Source of the DNA: Nocardia testacea NBRC 100365
GTDB taxonomy: Bacteria > Actinomycetota > Actinomycetes > Mycobacteriales > Mycobacteriaceae
NCBI RefSeq assembly: GCF_000308775.1
Contig: NZ_BAGJ01000271.1
Coordinates: 26,497 to 90,496, forward strand
Reading direction: 5' to 3'
DNA length: 64,000 nucleotides
This document shows, piece after piece, positions 8,414 to 17,000 of the stretch; within the stretch, counting starts at the first letter, position 1; every line of letters starts with the position of its first letter. The position numbers and the translations under genes are program-made. The notes below the pieces were generated by a model, which was not told the DNA's origin, did no database searches, and saw nothing but the letters and a program-made list of their open reading frames with translations.

Positions 8414-9673
8414 GTGAATATCGACGACATGATTCTGGTGAGCATCGACGACCATGTGGTCGAGCCGCGCGATATGTTCGACAATCACGTGCCGAAGAAG
8501 TACGCCGAGTACGTTCCCAAGGTCGTCGTCGACGACGCGGGGATCGATCGCTGGATCTACCGGGACCGGCCCACCGGTGTCACCGGCCTCAACGCGGTCG
8601 TCTCCTGGCCGCCGGAGGAATGGGGTTACGACCCCGCGGGGTACGCCGAAATGCGGCCCGCCGTCTACGACATCCACGACCGGGTACGCGATATGGACGC
8701 CAACGGCGTTCTCGGCTCCATGTGCTTCCCCACCTTCACCGGTTTCAGCGCCGGGCATCTGAGCCGCGGCGGGATGGACGAGATCACCGTCGCGATGATC
8801 TCCGCCTACAACGACTGGCATATCGAGGAATGGGCCGGCGCCTACCCGGATCGCTTCATCCCGATCGCCATCCTGCCGCTGTGGGAGCCGCAACTGGCCG
8901 TCGACGAGATCAACCGCGTCGCCGCCAAGGGCTGCCATTCGGTCACCATGCCGGAACTGCCGCATATCGACGGCCTGCCCAGCTATCACGACATCGACTA
9001 CTGGGGGCCGGTGTTCCAGGCGCTCAGCGATAACGACACCGTGATGAACCTGCATATCGGCCAGGGTTTCGGCGTCCTCAAGCTGGCCCCGGACGCGCCC
9101 ATCGACAACCTGATGGTCCTCGCGCCCAGTATTTCGCTCATCGGCACCCAGGATCTGCTGTGGGGTCCGGCCTTCCGTAGTTATCCGAAACTCAAGGTCG
9201 CCCTGTCCGAAGGTGGCGTGGGCTGGATCCCGTTCTTCCTGGACCGTTCCGACCGGCACTACACCAACCAGCGTTGGCTGCGGCGCGATTTCGGCGGCAA
9301 GATGCCCAGCGAGGTGTTCCGCGAGCATGTGCTCGCCTGCTACGTCACCGACCCCACCTCGCTGAAACTGCGGCACGAGATCGGCATCGACAACATCGCG
9401 TGGGAATGCGACTACCCGCATTCGGATTCACTGTGGCCGGGCGCGCCGGAATTCGTGCTCGCCGAGCTCGAGGGCGCGGGGGCCGACGATTCCGATATCG
9501 ACAAGATCACCTGGCAGAACGCCTGCCGCTTCCTGAACTGGGATCCGTTCGCGCGTACCTCCCGGGAGCAGGCGACGGTCGGCGCGCTGCGCGCGAAGGC
9601 CACCGACGTGGACCTGTCGACCACGACCCGCGCCGAGTACGCCGAGCGCTTCGCGGCCAAGCACGCGAGCTGA
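8414..9673 (+). CDS. Amidohydrolase_2 family protein
   Basis: A 419-residue metal-dependent amidohydrolase-2 member. The N-terminal motif is ISIDDHVVEPRDMF-like (LVSIDDHVVEPRDMFDNHV), so HxH is replaced by D-D-H-V-V-E-P, as in the relative at 4455. Further motifs are VALSEGGVGWIPFFLDRSD and WECDYPHSDSLWPG with the late Asp, then NACRFLNWDPF. The GTG start has GAGGAGT upstream. Its own tandem operator (site C) and isolated position make it a single-gene unit, closed by the hairpin at 9727-9760. Proteins of this subfamily accompany P450s and acyl-CoA enzymes in actinobacteria; the reaction is not established here. Confidence 0.88.
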   Translation: MNIDDMILVSIDDHVVEPRDMFDNHVPKKYAEYVPKVVVDDAGIDRWIYRDRPTGVTGLNAVVSWPPEEWGYDPAGYAEMRPAVYDIHDRVRDMDANGVLGSMCFPTFTGFSAGHLSRGGMDEITVAMISAYNDWHIEEWAGAYPDRFIPIAILPLWEPQLAVDEINRVAAKGCHSVTMPELPHIDGLPSYHDIDYWGPVFQALSDNDTVMNLHIGQGFGVLKLAPDAPIDNLMVLAPSISLIGTQDLLWGPAFRSYPKLKVALSEGGVGWIPFFLDRSDRHYTNQRWLRRDFGGKMPSEVFREHVLACYVTDPTSLKLRHEIGIDNIAWECDYPHSDSLWPGAPEFVLAELEGAGADDSDIDKITWQNACRFLNWDPFARTSREQATVGALRAKATDVDLSTTTRAEYAERFAAKHAS

Positions 9674-9726
9674 GCCCCGGTCGCGGCCGGGCATTCCCTC
9701 ATGAGCCCGCCGCGACCGCCGGTACG

Positions 9727-9760
9727 CCGCCTCCCGGACTCCGTGGAGCCCGGGAGGCGG
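9727..9760. terminator. Hairpin terminator between convergent genes
   Basis: Perfect 11-bp arms (CCGCCTCCCGG / CCGGGAGGCGG) around a 12-base loop, 53 bp after the amidohydrolase stop and 85 bp before the end of the opposite-strand esterase-like gene. There is no T-tract, as is common in actinobacteria. Confidence 0.65.
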
Positions 9761-9844
9761 TCGGCGTTCCCGCGCACCGCGCCGCCGCCACGCCGAGCCG
9801 TGGCAACGGCCCGGTCCGGTCCGGTCACCCCCTCCGGCCCACGA

Positions 9845-11047
9845 TCACGCGGGGCCGGCAGGCACCCACGGTCGCGGATCCCCCTCCCCGGCGCCGCGGT
9901 AGCCGGCGCCGTCGTGGATGTGCAGGATCGCATCGGCGCCGTCGATCGAGGCGCGGTCGAGCGGGAAGAAGCCGTGCTCCGGGCGGTGATCGGCCCGGGT
10001 GCGGGCGGTGGGGATCTCGGTGGGTGCGATCAGCCCCCGGTCCGGGATACGGGTCTGCAGGAAACCCTCGTAGGTATCGGGCCCGGGCTCGGGCAGGCCG
10101 AAGGTCTCGTCGCGGCCCAGGCTGCCGAGGATCAGGGCGTAGCCGGTGCCCACGAGGGAGTGCACGACGGCGCCGGCACTGTGCCAGTCGAGTTCCATGG
10201 GTCCCATGGTCATATGGCTCGGATTCCGTTGCAGATGCGCGTTCTGCGCGAATACCAGCGTCGGACCCCGGTCGGCCTCGAAGCGGCGGATATCGAGGAG
10301 GTTCTGTGCCATCAGCGCGTCCCGGGCGGCACACATACGGGTCCAGCGGGCAGTCTGGTCGACGTGGCGGGCCGCCAGTTTGTGGTACCGCAGCAGACCG
10401 AGGCCCGCGGTGAGATACGTTTCGGCCCGGAACCACTCGGCGCGTGTGGTTTTGCCCATCAGCTCGGGTGCCCGGAGGTACAGCTCGATGAGCATATCGT
10501 CGGCGTGCGCACGGAGCGTATCGGCCGCCGCGGTCGCGCCGATCGATTCATCCGGGTCCATGACCGCCGCTGTGCGGTGCCACTGTTCGTCCGCGCCGAG
10601 CAGGCCGGCCAGGTCGAGGTCGAGGCCCAGGTAGTCGCGGGCGTATTCGAGGTACCGACGGGGACTGAACGCGCTCATCGTCTCCGCCGACATATCGAAG
10701 CCGTGGAATGCCAGTCGCTCTCCGGCGGGACGGTTCTCGTTGTATTCCCGCATCCAGGCGACCAGCTGCCGGTTGGCGGCGAGACCACCGAACCCGTGCG
10801 AGAAACCCTCGTCCATGACCGTATCGAGGGTGCCCACACCCCGCTGGACATAGTCGCCCACGGCGAGGGCGGCCACCCGATCGGTTTCCAGGGCGATCGA
10901 TCGATAACCGCGGCCGGTCAACTCGGCGAACAGATCGTTGCGGGTCCAGGCGAAGGCGGGTTCCAGATGGGTCGGTTCACCGAATGCCAGCAGTTCGGGG
11001 GAGGTGGCGACGAAAGTGTCGATGTCGAAGTTCATTTCTTCGATCAT
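9845..11047 (-). CDS. Erythromycin esterase-like protein
   Basis: Member of the erythromycin esterase / succinoglycan biosynthesis fold (PF05139 type), about 400 residues. Near the N-terminus it has FGEPTHLEPAFAWTRNDLF, the GExxH motif with the catalytic histidine used in macrolide-ring ester hydrolysis; later ALETDRVAALAVGDYV, LAFHGFDMSA and VFAQNAHLQRNP (second conserved His). Start is either ATG at 11047 or ATG at 11035 (MNFDIDTF); neither has a strong ribosome site. It is divergent from a two-domain MerR regulator, a layout that suggests inducible drug modification. Many family members are not macrolide esterases, so resistance is inference. Confidence 0.85.
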   Translation of the reverse strand: MIEEMNFDIDTFVATSPELLAFGEPTHLEPAFAWTRNDLFAELTGRGYRSIALETDRVAALAVGDYVQRGVGTLDTVMDEGFSHGFGGLAANRQLVAWMREYNENRPAGERLAFHGFDMSAETMSAFSPRRYLEYARDYLGLDLDLAGLLGADEQWHRTAAVMDPDESIGATAAADTLRAHADDMLIELYLRAPELMGKTTRAEWFRAETYLTAGLGLLRYHKLAARHVDQTARWTRMCAARDALMAQNLLDIRRFEADRGPTLVFAQNAHLQRNPSHMTMGPMELDWHSAGAVVHSLVGTGYALILGSLGRDETFGLPEPGPDTYEGFLQTRIPDRGLIAPTEIPTARTRADHRPEHGFFPLDRASIDGADAILHIHDGAGYRGAGEGDPRPWVPAGPA

Positions 11048-11114
11048 ATCTTTGAAGTCTCGGTTGAAACTTTTCGCGCGTCTACTCGGATATTGGCGGT
11101 AAAGTCTCAAATCG

Positions 11115-11849
11115 ATGATCACTCTGCGGCCGGCCGACCTCGCGCGCGAGCACGGGCTCTCGTCCCAAGCCGTCCGTAACTACGAACGAGCCGGGTTCCT
11201 CCCGGCCGCCGAACGCACGGACAGCGGCTACCGGATCTACACCGAGGTCCACGCGGCGGCCCTACGCGCCTTTCTCGCCCTTGTCGCGGCATACGGGCAC
11301 GCGCTCGCCGGCCGGATCATGACCGAACTCCACGCCGGCGACCTGGACGCCGCCCTGAAACTGATCGACCGCGGCCACCAGCAGCTGCTCCGCGACCGCG
11401 AAACCCTGGATACGGTCCGGCGGGCCATCGCCCACCTCCCCACCGGGCGGCAATCGGCACCCGATCGTTCCCGCGCGTCCACCGACCGCACCGTGGGCGA
11501 GCTGGCGAACCATCTGCGTGTCACCCCGGCCACGCTGCGAGCCTGGGAAACCGCCGGCATCCTCACCCCCGGGCGCGACCCGGGCACCGGGTACCGGATC
11601 TACCGCGCATCCGATATCCGCGACGCCGAACTGGCCCATTTGCTCAGGCGGGGAGGTTACGGGTTGGACCGGATCGCCGTCGTGGTCGATCAGGTCCGGA
11701 CAGCCGGCGGCACCGACGCCCTGGCCACCGCGCTCGCCGCCTGGCAGCGCCGGCTCACCGACCGGGGGCTGGCCATGCTCCGGGCGGCGGGCCGGCTGGG
11801 AGATTACCTGCACCATCTCCCGCCCGGACAACACGAGCGAACCGGATGA
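11115..11849 (+). CDS. Transcriptional regulator with two MerR-type DNA-binding domains
   Basis: A 244-residue protein with duplicated winged-helix MerR domains. The first (about 3-45) contains DLAREHGLSSQAVRNYERAG and SGYRIY; the second (about 125-170) contains VGELANHLRVTPATLRAWET and GTGYRIY. A TioE/TipA-like use of both domains on one DNA dimer half is possible. No Cys-rich metal site or large drug-binding domain follows, so the effector is unclear. The 67-bp gap to the divergent esterase-like gene contains two AAGTCTC repeats (11055 and 11102 regions), possible binding sites. Confidence 0.87.
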   Translation: MITLRPADLAREHGLSSQAVRNYERAGFLPAAERTDSGYRIYTEVHAAALRAFLALVAAYGHALAGRIMTELHAGDLDAALKLIDRGHQQLLRDRETLDTVRRAIAHLPTGRQSAPDRSRASTDRTVGELANHLRVTPATLRAWETAGILTPGRDPGTGYRIYRASDIRDAELAHLLRRGGYGLDRIAVVVDQVRTAGGTDALATALAAWQRRLTDRGLAMLRAAGRLGDYLHHLPPGQHERTG

Positions 11850-11999
11850 CGGTCCCCGGGCGGATGCATCGCGACACTCCGAAGAGGGCCGATGACCGGC
11901 GGTATCGATCGCACCCCTGAATCCCACCGGCCGAACGTGAATACTGCGAACAGGTACCCGAACAGCCGTCCCTTTCCCGAGACGAGAGGAGCAGCGACA

Positions 12000-12296
12000 G
12001 TGCGATACCTCGCGAACACCCTGGGCGTCGTCGTCACCGGCGCGGCGGTCACGCTGGCCGTCCCGCTCACCGCGCACGCGGATCCCGGCGACTTCGTCTA
12101 CGTGTCACAGCAGGGCGGCCCCGCCGTATTGAGCGATCCCGTCCCCGATCGATGCCACAACACACCCGGGGCCGCCGGCATGATCGCCAACGACACCCGC
12201 CTCCGAGTCGCCGCGTTCCCCGGGCCGAATTGCGAAGGAGCCCCCACGGCCCCGGAGCAGAAGTCGGCCTTCGAGAGCGTGGTGTTCAGCGCGTAG
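12000..12296 (+). CDS. Small secreted protein of unknown function
   Basis: A 98-residue protein with a Sec signal peptide: basic start VRYLANTLGVVV, hydrophobic core and cleavage after LTAHA (about residue 23). The mature part has two cysteines (RCHNTPGAAG and GPNCEGAP), possibly one disulfide. GTG at 12000 has GAGAGGAG at good distance. I do not recognise the family; short exported proteins of this type are common in Nocardia and mycobacteria. It is convergent with the PPOX gene and ended by a hairpin at 12301. Confidence 0.75.
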   Translation: MRYLANTLGVVVTGAAVTLAVPLTAHADPGDFVYVSQQGGPAVLSDPVPDRCHNTPGAAGMIANDTRLRVAAFPGPNCEGAPTAPEQKSAFESVVFSA

Positions 12297-12300
12297 TTCT

Positions 12301-12326
12301 CCGGCCGCACCCGTCGCGGTGGCCGG
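12301..12326. terminator. Hairpin between convergent genes
   Basis: CCGGCCGC pairs with GTGGCCGG (one G-T pair) around a 10-base loop, 5 bp after the stop of the small secreted protein and before the end of the opposite-strand PPOX gene. Confidence 0.45.
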
Positions 12327-12383
12327 AACCCCGACGAGCGGGCGGCCGACACCGCCGTGCTCGGGCCCGGAATCGCGACCGGG

Positions 12384-12821
12384 TCAGAAGCCGCGTATGC
12401 GGTCGGGCACCACCCGGAGGGGCACCGAGTACTCGGCGCGGAACTGATCGCCGGTCATGGACAGACCGGCCAGCCCCGACTCGTACTTGCCGAGATAGGC
12501 GGCGATCTCGTCCGCGTCGACGGTGGGGTCGAGCTGGGCCGCGCCGCCGAAGACCACGACTTCGCCCCCGCTCTCGGTGCTGTTGAAATGCAGCGCCACT
12601 CGCGGATTGCGGGCGATATTGCGGAGCTTGGGACGGTCGGGCTGACTGAATATCAGAAAGCTGCTCCCGTCCCACCGGAACCACACCGGGTTGGGCTGTG
12701 GGGTGCCGGTGGGGCCCACGGTGGTGAGCCAGACGATCTGCTCGCGGTCCAGCCGCTCGGCGACGCGGGCACCGAAATCCGTGGCGGGGTCGATCAATTC
12801 ATGCGCGCGCGGTGTCGTCAT
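12384..12821 (-). CDS. PPOX-class F420-dependent enzyme (TIGR03667-like)
   Basis: Split-barrel flavin/F420-binding protein of 145 residues. Characteristic segments are QIVWLTTVGPTGTPQPNPVW (about 28-47), SQPDRPKLRNIARNPRVALH and GGEVVVFGGAAQ. These match the actinobacterial Rv3369-type family, whose members bind F420 or heme derivatives and are assigned only general reductase roles. ATG at 12821 follows CGGAGG by 7 bp. It is a single gene, convergent with the small secreted protein. Confidence 0.88.
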   Translation of the reverse strand: MTTPRAHELIDPATDFGARVAERLDREQIVWLTTVGPTGTPQPNPVWFRWDGSSFLIFSQPDRPKLRNIARNPRVALHFNSTESGGEVVVFGGAAQLDPTVDADEIAAYLGKYESGLAGLSMTGDQFRAEYSVPLRVVPDRIRGF

Positions 12822-13031
12822 GAGCGGCCTCCGGAGGATGGGCGGGCGGGATGCGCCCGGAACAACATCCGGGCCCACGCGAGGATTCCCGCCCGAGAAC
12901 GCGGTTGCCCTGCGTTCCGGTAAGTATCCGGTAACTATTTTTATAGGTCACTTTTCCATTAAATCCAGGCTCGTCCGGCCCGAGTCGTGCAAAACTTCGG
13001 CGATTCGTCCTTCCCGCGGAAAGAAGCCTTG

Positions 13032-13286
13032 ATGAAAACCCTGTCCATCCTGGGCACCGCCGCTCTCGCCGTCGGCTCGTTCGGCCTGACGGCAGCCGCC
13101 CCGGCCGGGGCGGCACCGGCCGGATGCCACGCCTCCTACGACCCCTGCGTGCCCATCACCAGCGATGTCGACTGCGCGGGTGGCAGTGGTAACGGCCCCG
13201 CCTACACCGGGCGGGTACGGGTGATCGGACCCGATGACTACGACCTGGATCGCGACGGCAACGGAATCGGCTGCGAGAGCAGCTGA
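13032..13286 (+). CDS. Exported Excalibur calcium-binding domain protein
   Basis: An 84-residue protein with signal peptide (MKTLSILGTAALAVGSFG, cleavage near AGA-APA, residues 27-29). The C-terminus DYDLDRDGNGIGCESS is the Excalibur motif DxDxDGxxCE, an EF-hand-like calcium site closed by a disulfide. Four cysteines are present in the mature part (C32, C39, C48, C81). A GTG 45 bp upstream is in frame but would precede the signal peptide, so the ATG is chosen. Probably acts at the cell surface. Ended by a perfect palindromic terminator. Confidence 0.85.
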   Translation: MKTLSILGTAALAVGSFGLTAAAPAGAAPAGCHASYDPCVPITSDVDCAGGSGNGPAYTGRVRVIGPDDYDLDRDGNGIGCESS

Positions 13287-13291
13287 ACGGA

Positions 13292-13335
13292 CACGCGGCG
13301 GTGCCGGAACCCCGGGGTTCCGGCACCGCCGCGTG
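13292..13335. terminator. Perfect 44-bp palindromic bidirectional terminator
   Basis: Two 22-bp arms are exact inverse complements with no spacer (CACGCGGCGGTG at the start, CACCGCCGCGTG at the end; centre CCCC|GGGG). It begins 6 bp after the Excalibur gene and ends 8 bp before the stop of the opposite-strand CoA-transferase, so it can serve both. Confidence 0.8.
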
Positions 13336-13342
13336 CTGTCGG

Positions 13343-14548
13343 TCAGGCCACCGCGCCGCTGGTCTTCAGCTCGATGATCCGGTCCCAGTCCCAGCCGAGT
13401 TCGAGCAGGACCTCCTCGGTCTGCGCCGCGAACTCCGGCCCGGGGCGCAACTCGGGCGCCCTGACGTCGAATTGCACCGGGCTCGAGACCAGCTCCAGTT
13501 CTCCGGCCGGGAGAATGTACTCGTTGGACCTGATCTGATCGTCCTGCCCCACCTGATACGAGTCCTGGACCGGGGCCCAGGGGCCCTTCAGTGTCGCGAA
13601 TTTCTTCGTCCACTCGGCCAGCGTCCGTTGCGCGATGGCCTCGCGCAGGATCTCGACCCCGGCCGCGGTATTGGCGGCGATCTGCGCCGCGTCGGCGAAG
13701 CGGGGGTCCTCGGCCAGCTCCGGGCGGTCGATGTGGCGGCAGACGTCGGCCCAGAACTTCCCGGGTTGCAACATGACGAACGAGAGGTAGCGGTCGTCGG
13801 CCGTGCGGTAGAGACCCGACAGCGGATTCGCCATCGCGCCGTGCGTCCCGGGCCGGGGCGCGAGCATGGGCTCCCCCTGATACGCCGACAGCGCGACCGT
13901 GTGCCCCAGCGACCAGAGGCCGCTGCCCAGCAACGAGACATCCACGACGGACGGTTCCCCGGTGCGCTCCCGCTTCAGTAGCGCCGCGGCGATCCCACCG
14001 GCCAGGTTCGTCCCCGAAATGGTGTCCCCGAACGCCGGACCGGGCGGCTGGATCATCCCGTCGGTGCCCTCCGGAGTGATGGTGGCGGCCACGCCGCCGC
14101 GGCACCAGAAGGCGGTCATGTCGTAGCCGCCGCGGTCGGCCTCTTGGCCGCGCGGCCCCAGGGCGCTGCCCCGCGCGTAGACGATCGAGGGGTTCACCGC
14201 GCGGATATCGCCGACATCGATCCCGAACTTCGCCCGCGCCGAGGGCAGGAAACTGGTGAGGAACACATCCGCGCGCCGCGCCAGTTCATGGATGACCGCA
14301 CGGCCGTCCGGATTCGACATATCCACGCCGATACTGCGTTTCCCGCGGTTGGCGTGCTCGATATTGGGGTTCGGATCGCCCTCTACCTTGAACTTGCCGA
14401 TCTGGCGCAGCCCCCGCTGCGGATCACCGGTGACCGCGTGCTCGACCTTGATCACATTCGCACCCCAGTCGGCGAGCACCGCGCCCGCCGAGGGCACGAA
14501 CCCGTACATCGCGACCTCGAGAACCGTGATCCCCTCCAGCGGTTTCAC
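13343..14548 (-). CDS. CaiB/BaiF-type (family III) CoA-transferase
   Basis: Moves CoA between an acyl-CoA donor and a free acid. The 401-residue protein starts MKPLEGITVLEVAMYGFVPS, has ADWGANVIKVEH (about 27-38), NRGKRSIGVDMSNPDGRAV and the interlocked-dimer C-terminal half. The catalytic-Asp region reads RGGYDMTAFWCRGG (about 139-152), with the aspartate kept. It overlaps the aldehyde dehydrogenase stop by 4 bp (ATGA), so it is translated from the same mRNA, from the promoter with site D. The pairing suggests activation of an acid made by aldehyde oxidation. Could also be a 2-methylacyl-CoA racemase-like member. Confidence 0.9.
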   Translation of the reverse strand: MKPLEGITVLEVAMYGFVPSAGAVLADWGANVIKVEHAVTGDPQRGLRQIGKFKVEGDPNPNIEHANRGKRSIGVDMSNPDGRAVIHELARRADVFLTSFLPSARAKFGIDVGDIRAVNPSIVYARGSALGPRGQEADRGGYDMTAFWCRGGVAATITPEGTDGMIQPPGPAFGDTISGTNLAGGIAAALLKRERTGEPSVVDVSLLGSGLWSLGHTVALSAYQGEPMLAPRPGTHGAMANPLSGLYRTADDRYLSFVMLQPGKFWADVCRHIDRPELAEDPRFADAAQIAANTAAGVEILREAIAQRTLAEWTKKFATLKGPWAPVQDSYQVGQDDQIRSNEYILPAGELELVSSPVQFDVRAPELRPGPEFAAQTEEVLLELGWDWDRIIELKTSGAVA

Positions 14549-16014
14549 GAAACCACCACTTCCGCGATGGTCTTGCTCTCCATGAACTCCTCCATGCCCA
14601 CGACGCCCATCTCCCGCCCGACACCGGACTGTTTGTAGCCGCCGAAGGGCGCGTCCGGGTGGAAGTAGTTGCCGCCATTGATACTGAAGGTGCCGGTGCG
14701 GATCCGGCGGGCCACGGCCCGCGCGCGCTCCGCGTCGGCGCCGAAGACGCCGCCGGACAGGCCGTAGATGGAGTTGTTGGCGATCCGCACGGCGTCGTCG
14801 ATATCGTCGTACGGGATCAACGCCAGCACCGGGCCGAACACCTCCTCTTGCGCGATCTCGCTGTCGGGATCGACATTCGCCAGCAGCGTCGGCTTGTAGA
14901 AGTAACCCGGGTCCACCTTCTCGCCACCGGCCACCAGGGTGGCGCCCGCGGCGACCGCCCGCTCCACCAGACCGTGCACCTTGTCGCGCTGGCGTTCACT
15001 GATCAGCGGGCCCATGTAGTTCTTCGGATCGGCCGGGTCGCCATAGGTGATGTTGGCGAGATTGGCCGCGACCAATTCGGCGACCTTGTCGTGGTCGGCC
15101 CGGGGCACCAGCAGCCGGGTGGTGATGGCACAGCCCTGCCCGGCGTGCGAGCAGATGCTGAAAGCGGCGAACATGGCGCCGAGGTTGTAGTCGGCGTCGT
15201 CGAGCAGGATGGCCGCTGATTTTCCGCCGAGTTCGAGGAAGACCTTCTTGAGGGTGGCGCTGGCGGCGGCCATGATCTTGCGGCCCACCGGAGTGGAGCC
15301 GGTGAACGAGACGACATCGACGTCGGGGTGCGTGGTCATCCGTTCCCCCACCGCCACCTCGGAGCTCGCGAGGATGTTCACCACCCCGGCCGGGATATCG
15401 GTGTGGTTCGCGATGAGCTCGCCCAGCGCCAGGGTGATGAGCGGGGTGTCGGGAGCGCCCTTGAGCACCACCGTGCAGCCCGCGGCCAGCGCCGGCGCGA
15501 GTTTGGCGAAGGCCAGCTGGTAGGGATAGTTGTAGGCGGCGATGGCGGCGACGACGCCCGCACCCTCCCTCTCCACCCAGCGCTGGTGCTGCGCACCACG
15601 GATCTCGACCGGGCCGAGGTCCTCGGTCCAGGTGTAGTCCTTCAGCACGCCCGCGTAGTACTTGACGATCTCGAACGGGGTCTCGAGCTGGTTGCCCTTG
15701 GTGAGGATGTAGCTCGCGCCGACCTCGGCGATCATCAGCGCGCGCAGGTCCTCCACATTGTCCTGCAGCGCCTGGTAGAGCTGTTCCAGGCAGCGCGCGC
15801 GGAATTCGTGGTTCGTCGACCAGTCGGTGGTGTCGAACGCCCGGCGGGCGGCGGCCACCGCGGCATCGACCTCGGCGACACCGGCCTCGGGCGCGTGGCC
15901 GACCACTTCCCCGGTCGCGGGGTTGAGTGAGGCCAGGGTCGCCCCGGTCTCGACCAGCTGGCCGTCGATGAGCAACCGCTGGGTGGCCGTCACCGCCTCT
16001 TCCTGCGTTGACAT
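14545..16014 (-). CDS. NAD(P)-dependent aldehyde dehydrogenase
   Basis: Oxidises an aldehyde to a carboxylic acid. The 489-residue protein has the family length and motifs: VSFTGSTPVGRKI cofactor loop, FLELGGKSAAILLDDAD with the general-base Glu (about 257), SHAGQGCAITTRLLVP with the nucleophilic Cys (about 291), and EEVFGPVLALIPYDD. ATG at 16014 has CGAGGAGG upstream; a longer in-frame reading would run through the operator. First gene of the ALDH-CaiB unit, divergent from the SDR-ferredoxin-P450 unit. Confidence 0.93.
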   Translation of the reverse strand: MSTQEEAVTATQRLLIDGQLVETGATLASLNPATGEVVGHAPEAGVAEVDAAVAAARRAFDTTDWSTNHEFRARCLEQLYQALQDNVEDLRALMIAEVGASYILTKGNQLETPFEIVKYYAGVLKDYTWTEDLGPVEIRGAQHQRWVEREGAGVVAAIAAYNYPYQLAFAKLAPALAAGCTVVLKGAPDTPLITLALGELIANHTDIPAGVVNILASSEVAVGERMTTHPDVDVVSFTGSTPVGRKIMAAASATLKKVFLELGGKSAAILLDDADYNLGAMFAAFSICSHAGQGCAITTRLLVPRADHDKVAELVAANLANITYGDPADPKNYMGPLISERQRDKVHGLVERAVAAGATLVAGGEKVDPGYFYKPTLLANVDPDSEIAQEEVFGPVLALIPYDDIDDAVRIANNSIYGLSGGVFGADAERARAVARRIRTGTFSINGGNYFHPDAPFGGYKQSGVGREMGVVGMEEFMESKTIAEVVVS

Positions 16015-16035
16015 CCCGCCTCCTCGAAAGTTTAT

Positions 16036-16072
16036 GAAAATTGCATTCTCGTTTGAGGAGAATAGTACATTT
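16036..16072. promoter_or_regulatory. Tandem operator of the window-wide family (site D)
   Basis: GAAAAT-TGC-ATTCTC (16036-16050) and GAGAAT-AGT-ACATTT (16058-16072), centres 22 bp apart, 22 bp upstream of the aldehyde dehydrogenase start. Confidence 0.65.
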
Positions 16073-16179
16073 GGCAAGGGAGTCCGGCTGCCGATTCGGT
16101 GAGCTGGGGCAATCCGGAACCGTCCGCAGGCCGGCCGCCTTCACGCGGCACCCGCCGATCTTGCGGACCCGAACTGGAC

Positions 16180-16216
16180 GAGAGTACGGTTCTCACTATT
16201 CGGAATGCATATTCTT
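16180..16216. promoter_or_regulatory. Tandem operator of the window-wide family (site E)
   Basis: GAGAGT-ACG-GTTCTC (16180-16194) and GGAATG-CAT-ATTCTT (16202-16216), centres 22 bp apart, about 32 bp before the SDR start. Sites D and E lie about 144 bp apart in the same divergent gap, so each direction has its own copy. Confidence 0.6.
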
Positions 16217-16248
16217 GCGCCGGTGGGCGCGGGAGAGGAGAGGCAGGC

Positions 16249-16956
16249 GTGAAAACCGCAGTTGTCACCGGCGGCGCCTCGGGCATCGGACTGGCCATCG
16301 CGCGGCGGTTGCGCAGCGACGGGTTCCACGTGGCCGCCCTGGACCGTAATGCCGCCGCGGAGGACGATTCCGCCTACCGGGCCGATGTGACCGATCCGGA
16401 CAGCATCGCCGAAGCCCTCGGGGCCGTGCGCGAGAAATTGGGGCCGGTCACCGTGCTGGTGAACGCGGCCGGGGTCGACGGGTTCAAACGGTTCCAGAAC
16501 ATCGACTTCGCGGAATGGCAGCGGGTCATCGAGGTGAACCTGCACGGCGTCTTCCACACCATCCAGGCCGTACTGCCGGATATGATCGACGCCGGCTGGG
16601 GCCGCATCGTGAACATCTCCTCCTCGAGCGCACAGTCGGGTCAGCCGTTCATGTCCCACTATGTCTCCTCGAAATCAGCGGTCAACGGCCTCACCAAATC
16701 GCTGGCGCTGGAACTGGGCCCATCGGGGATCACGGTGAACGCGGTGCCACCCGGTTTCATCGACACCCCGATGCTGCGCCGCTCCGAGGAGCGCCGGCTG
16801 CTCGGCGGCACCGTCGAGGACCATATCCAGCGCACCCCGGTGCGGCGTGTCGGCAAACCCGAGGATATCGCCGCAACCTGCGCTTTCCTGATCTCCGAGG
16901 AGGCCGGCTACATCACCGGCCAGATCATCGGCGTCAACGGCGGACGCAACACCTGA
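16249..16956 (+). CDS. Short-chain dehydrogenase/reductase
   Basis: Classical SDR, 235 residues. Rossmann motif TGGASGIG at about 7-14, LVNAAGVDG at about 73-81, catalytic Ser in ISSSSAQSG, and YVSSK with catalytic Tyr and Lys; C-terminal VNGGRNT. GTG at 16249 follows GAGAGGAGAGG; an upstream GTG in frame would run through the operator. Likely oxidises an alcohol made by the P450 encoded 255 bp downstream, or a 3-hydroxyacyl group. First gene of an SDR-ferredoxin-P450 operon. Confidence 0.92.
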   Translation: MKTAVVTGGASGIGLAIARRLRSDGFHVAALDRNAAAEDDSAYRADVTDPDSIAEALGAVREKLGPVTVLVNAAGVDGFKRFQNIDFAEWQRVIEVNLHGVFHTIQAVLPDMIDAGWGRIVNISSSSAQSGQPFMSHYVSSKSAVNGLTKSLALELGPSGITVNAVPPGFIDTPMLRRSEERRLLGGTVEDHIQRTPVRRVGKPEDIAATCAFLISEEAGYITGQIIGVNGGRNT

Positions 16957-17000
16957 CAGCCCCGGGTAACCGCCACCGCATCCGAAGGGAAGTGACAACC

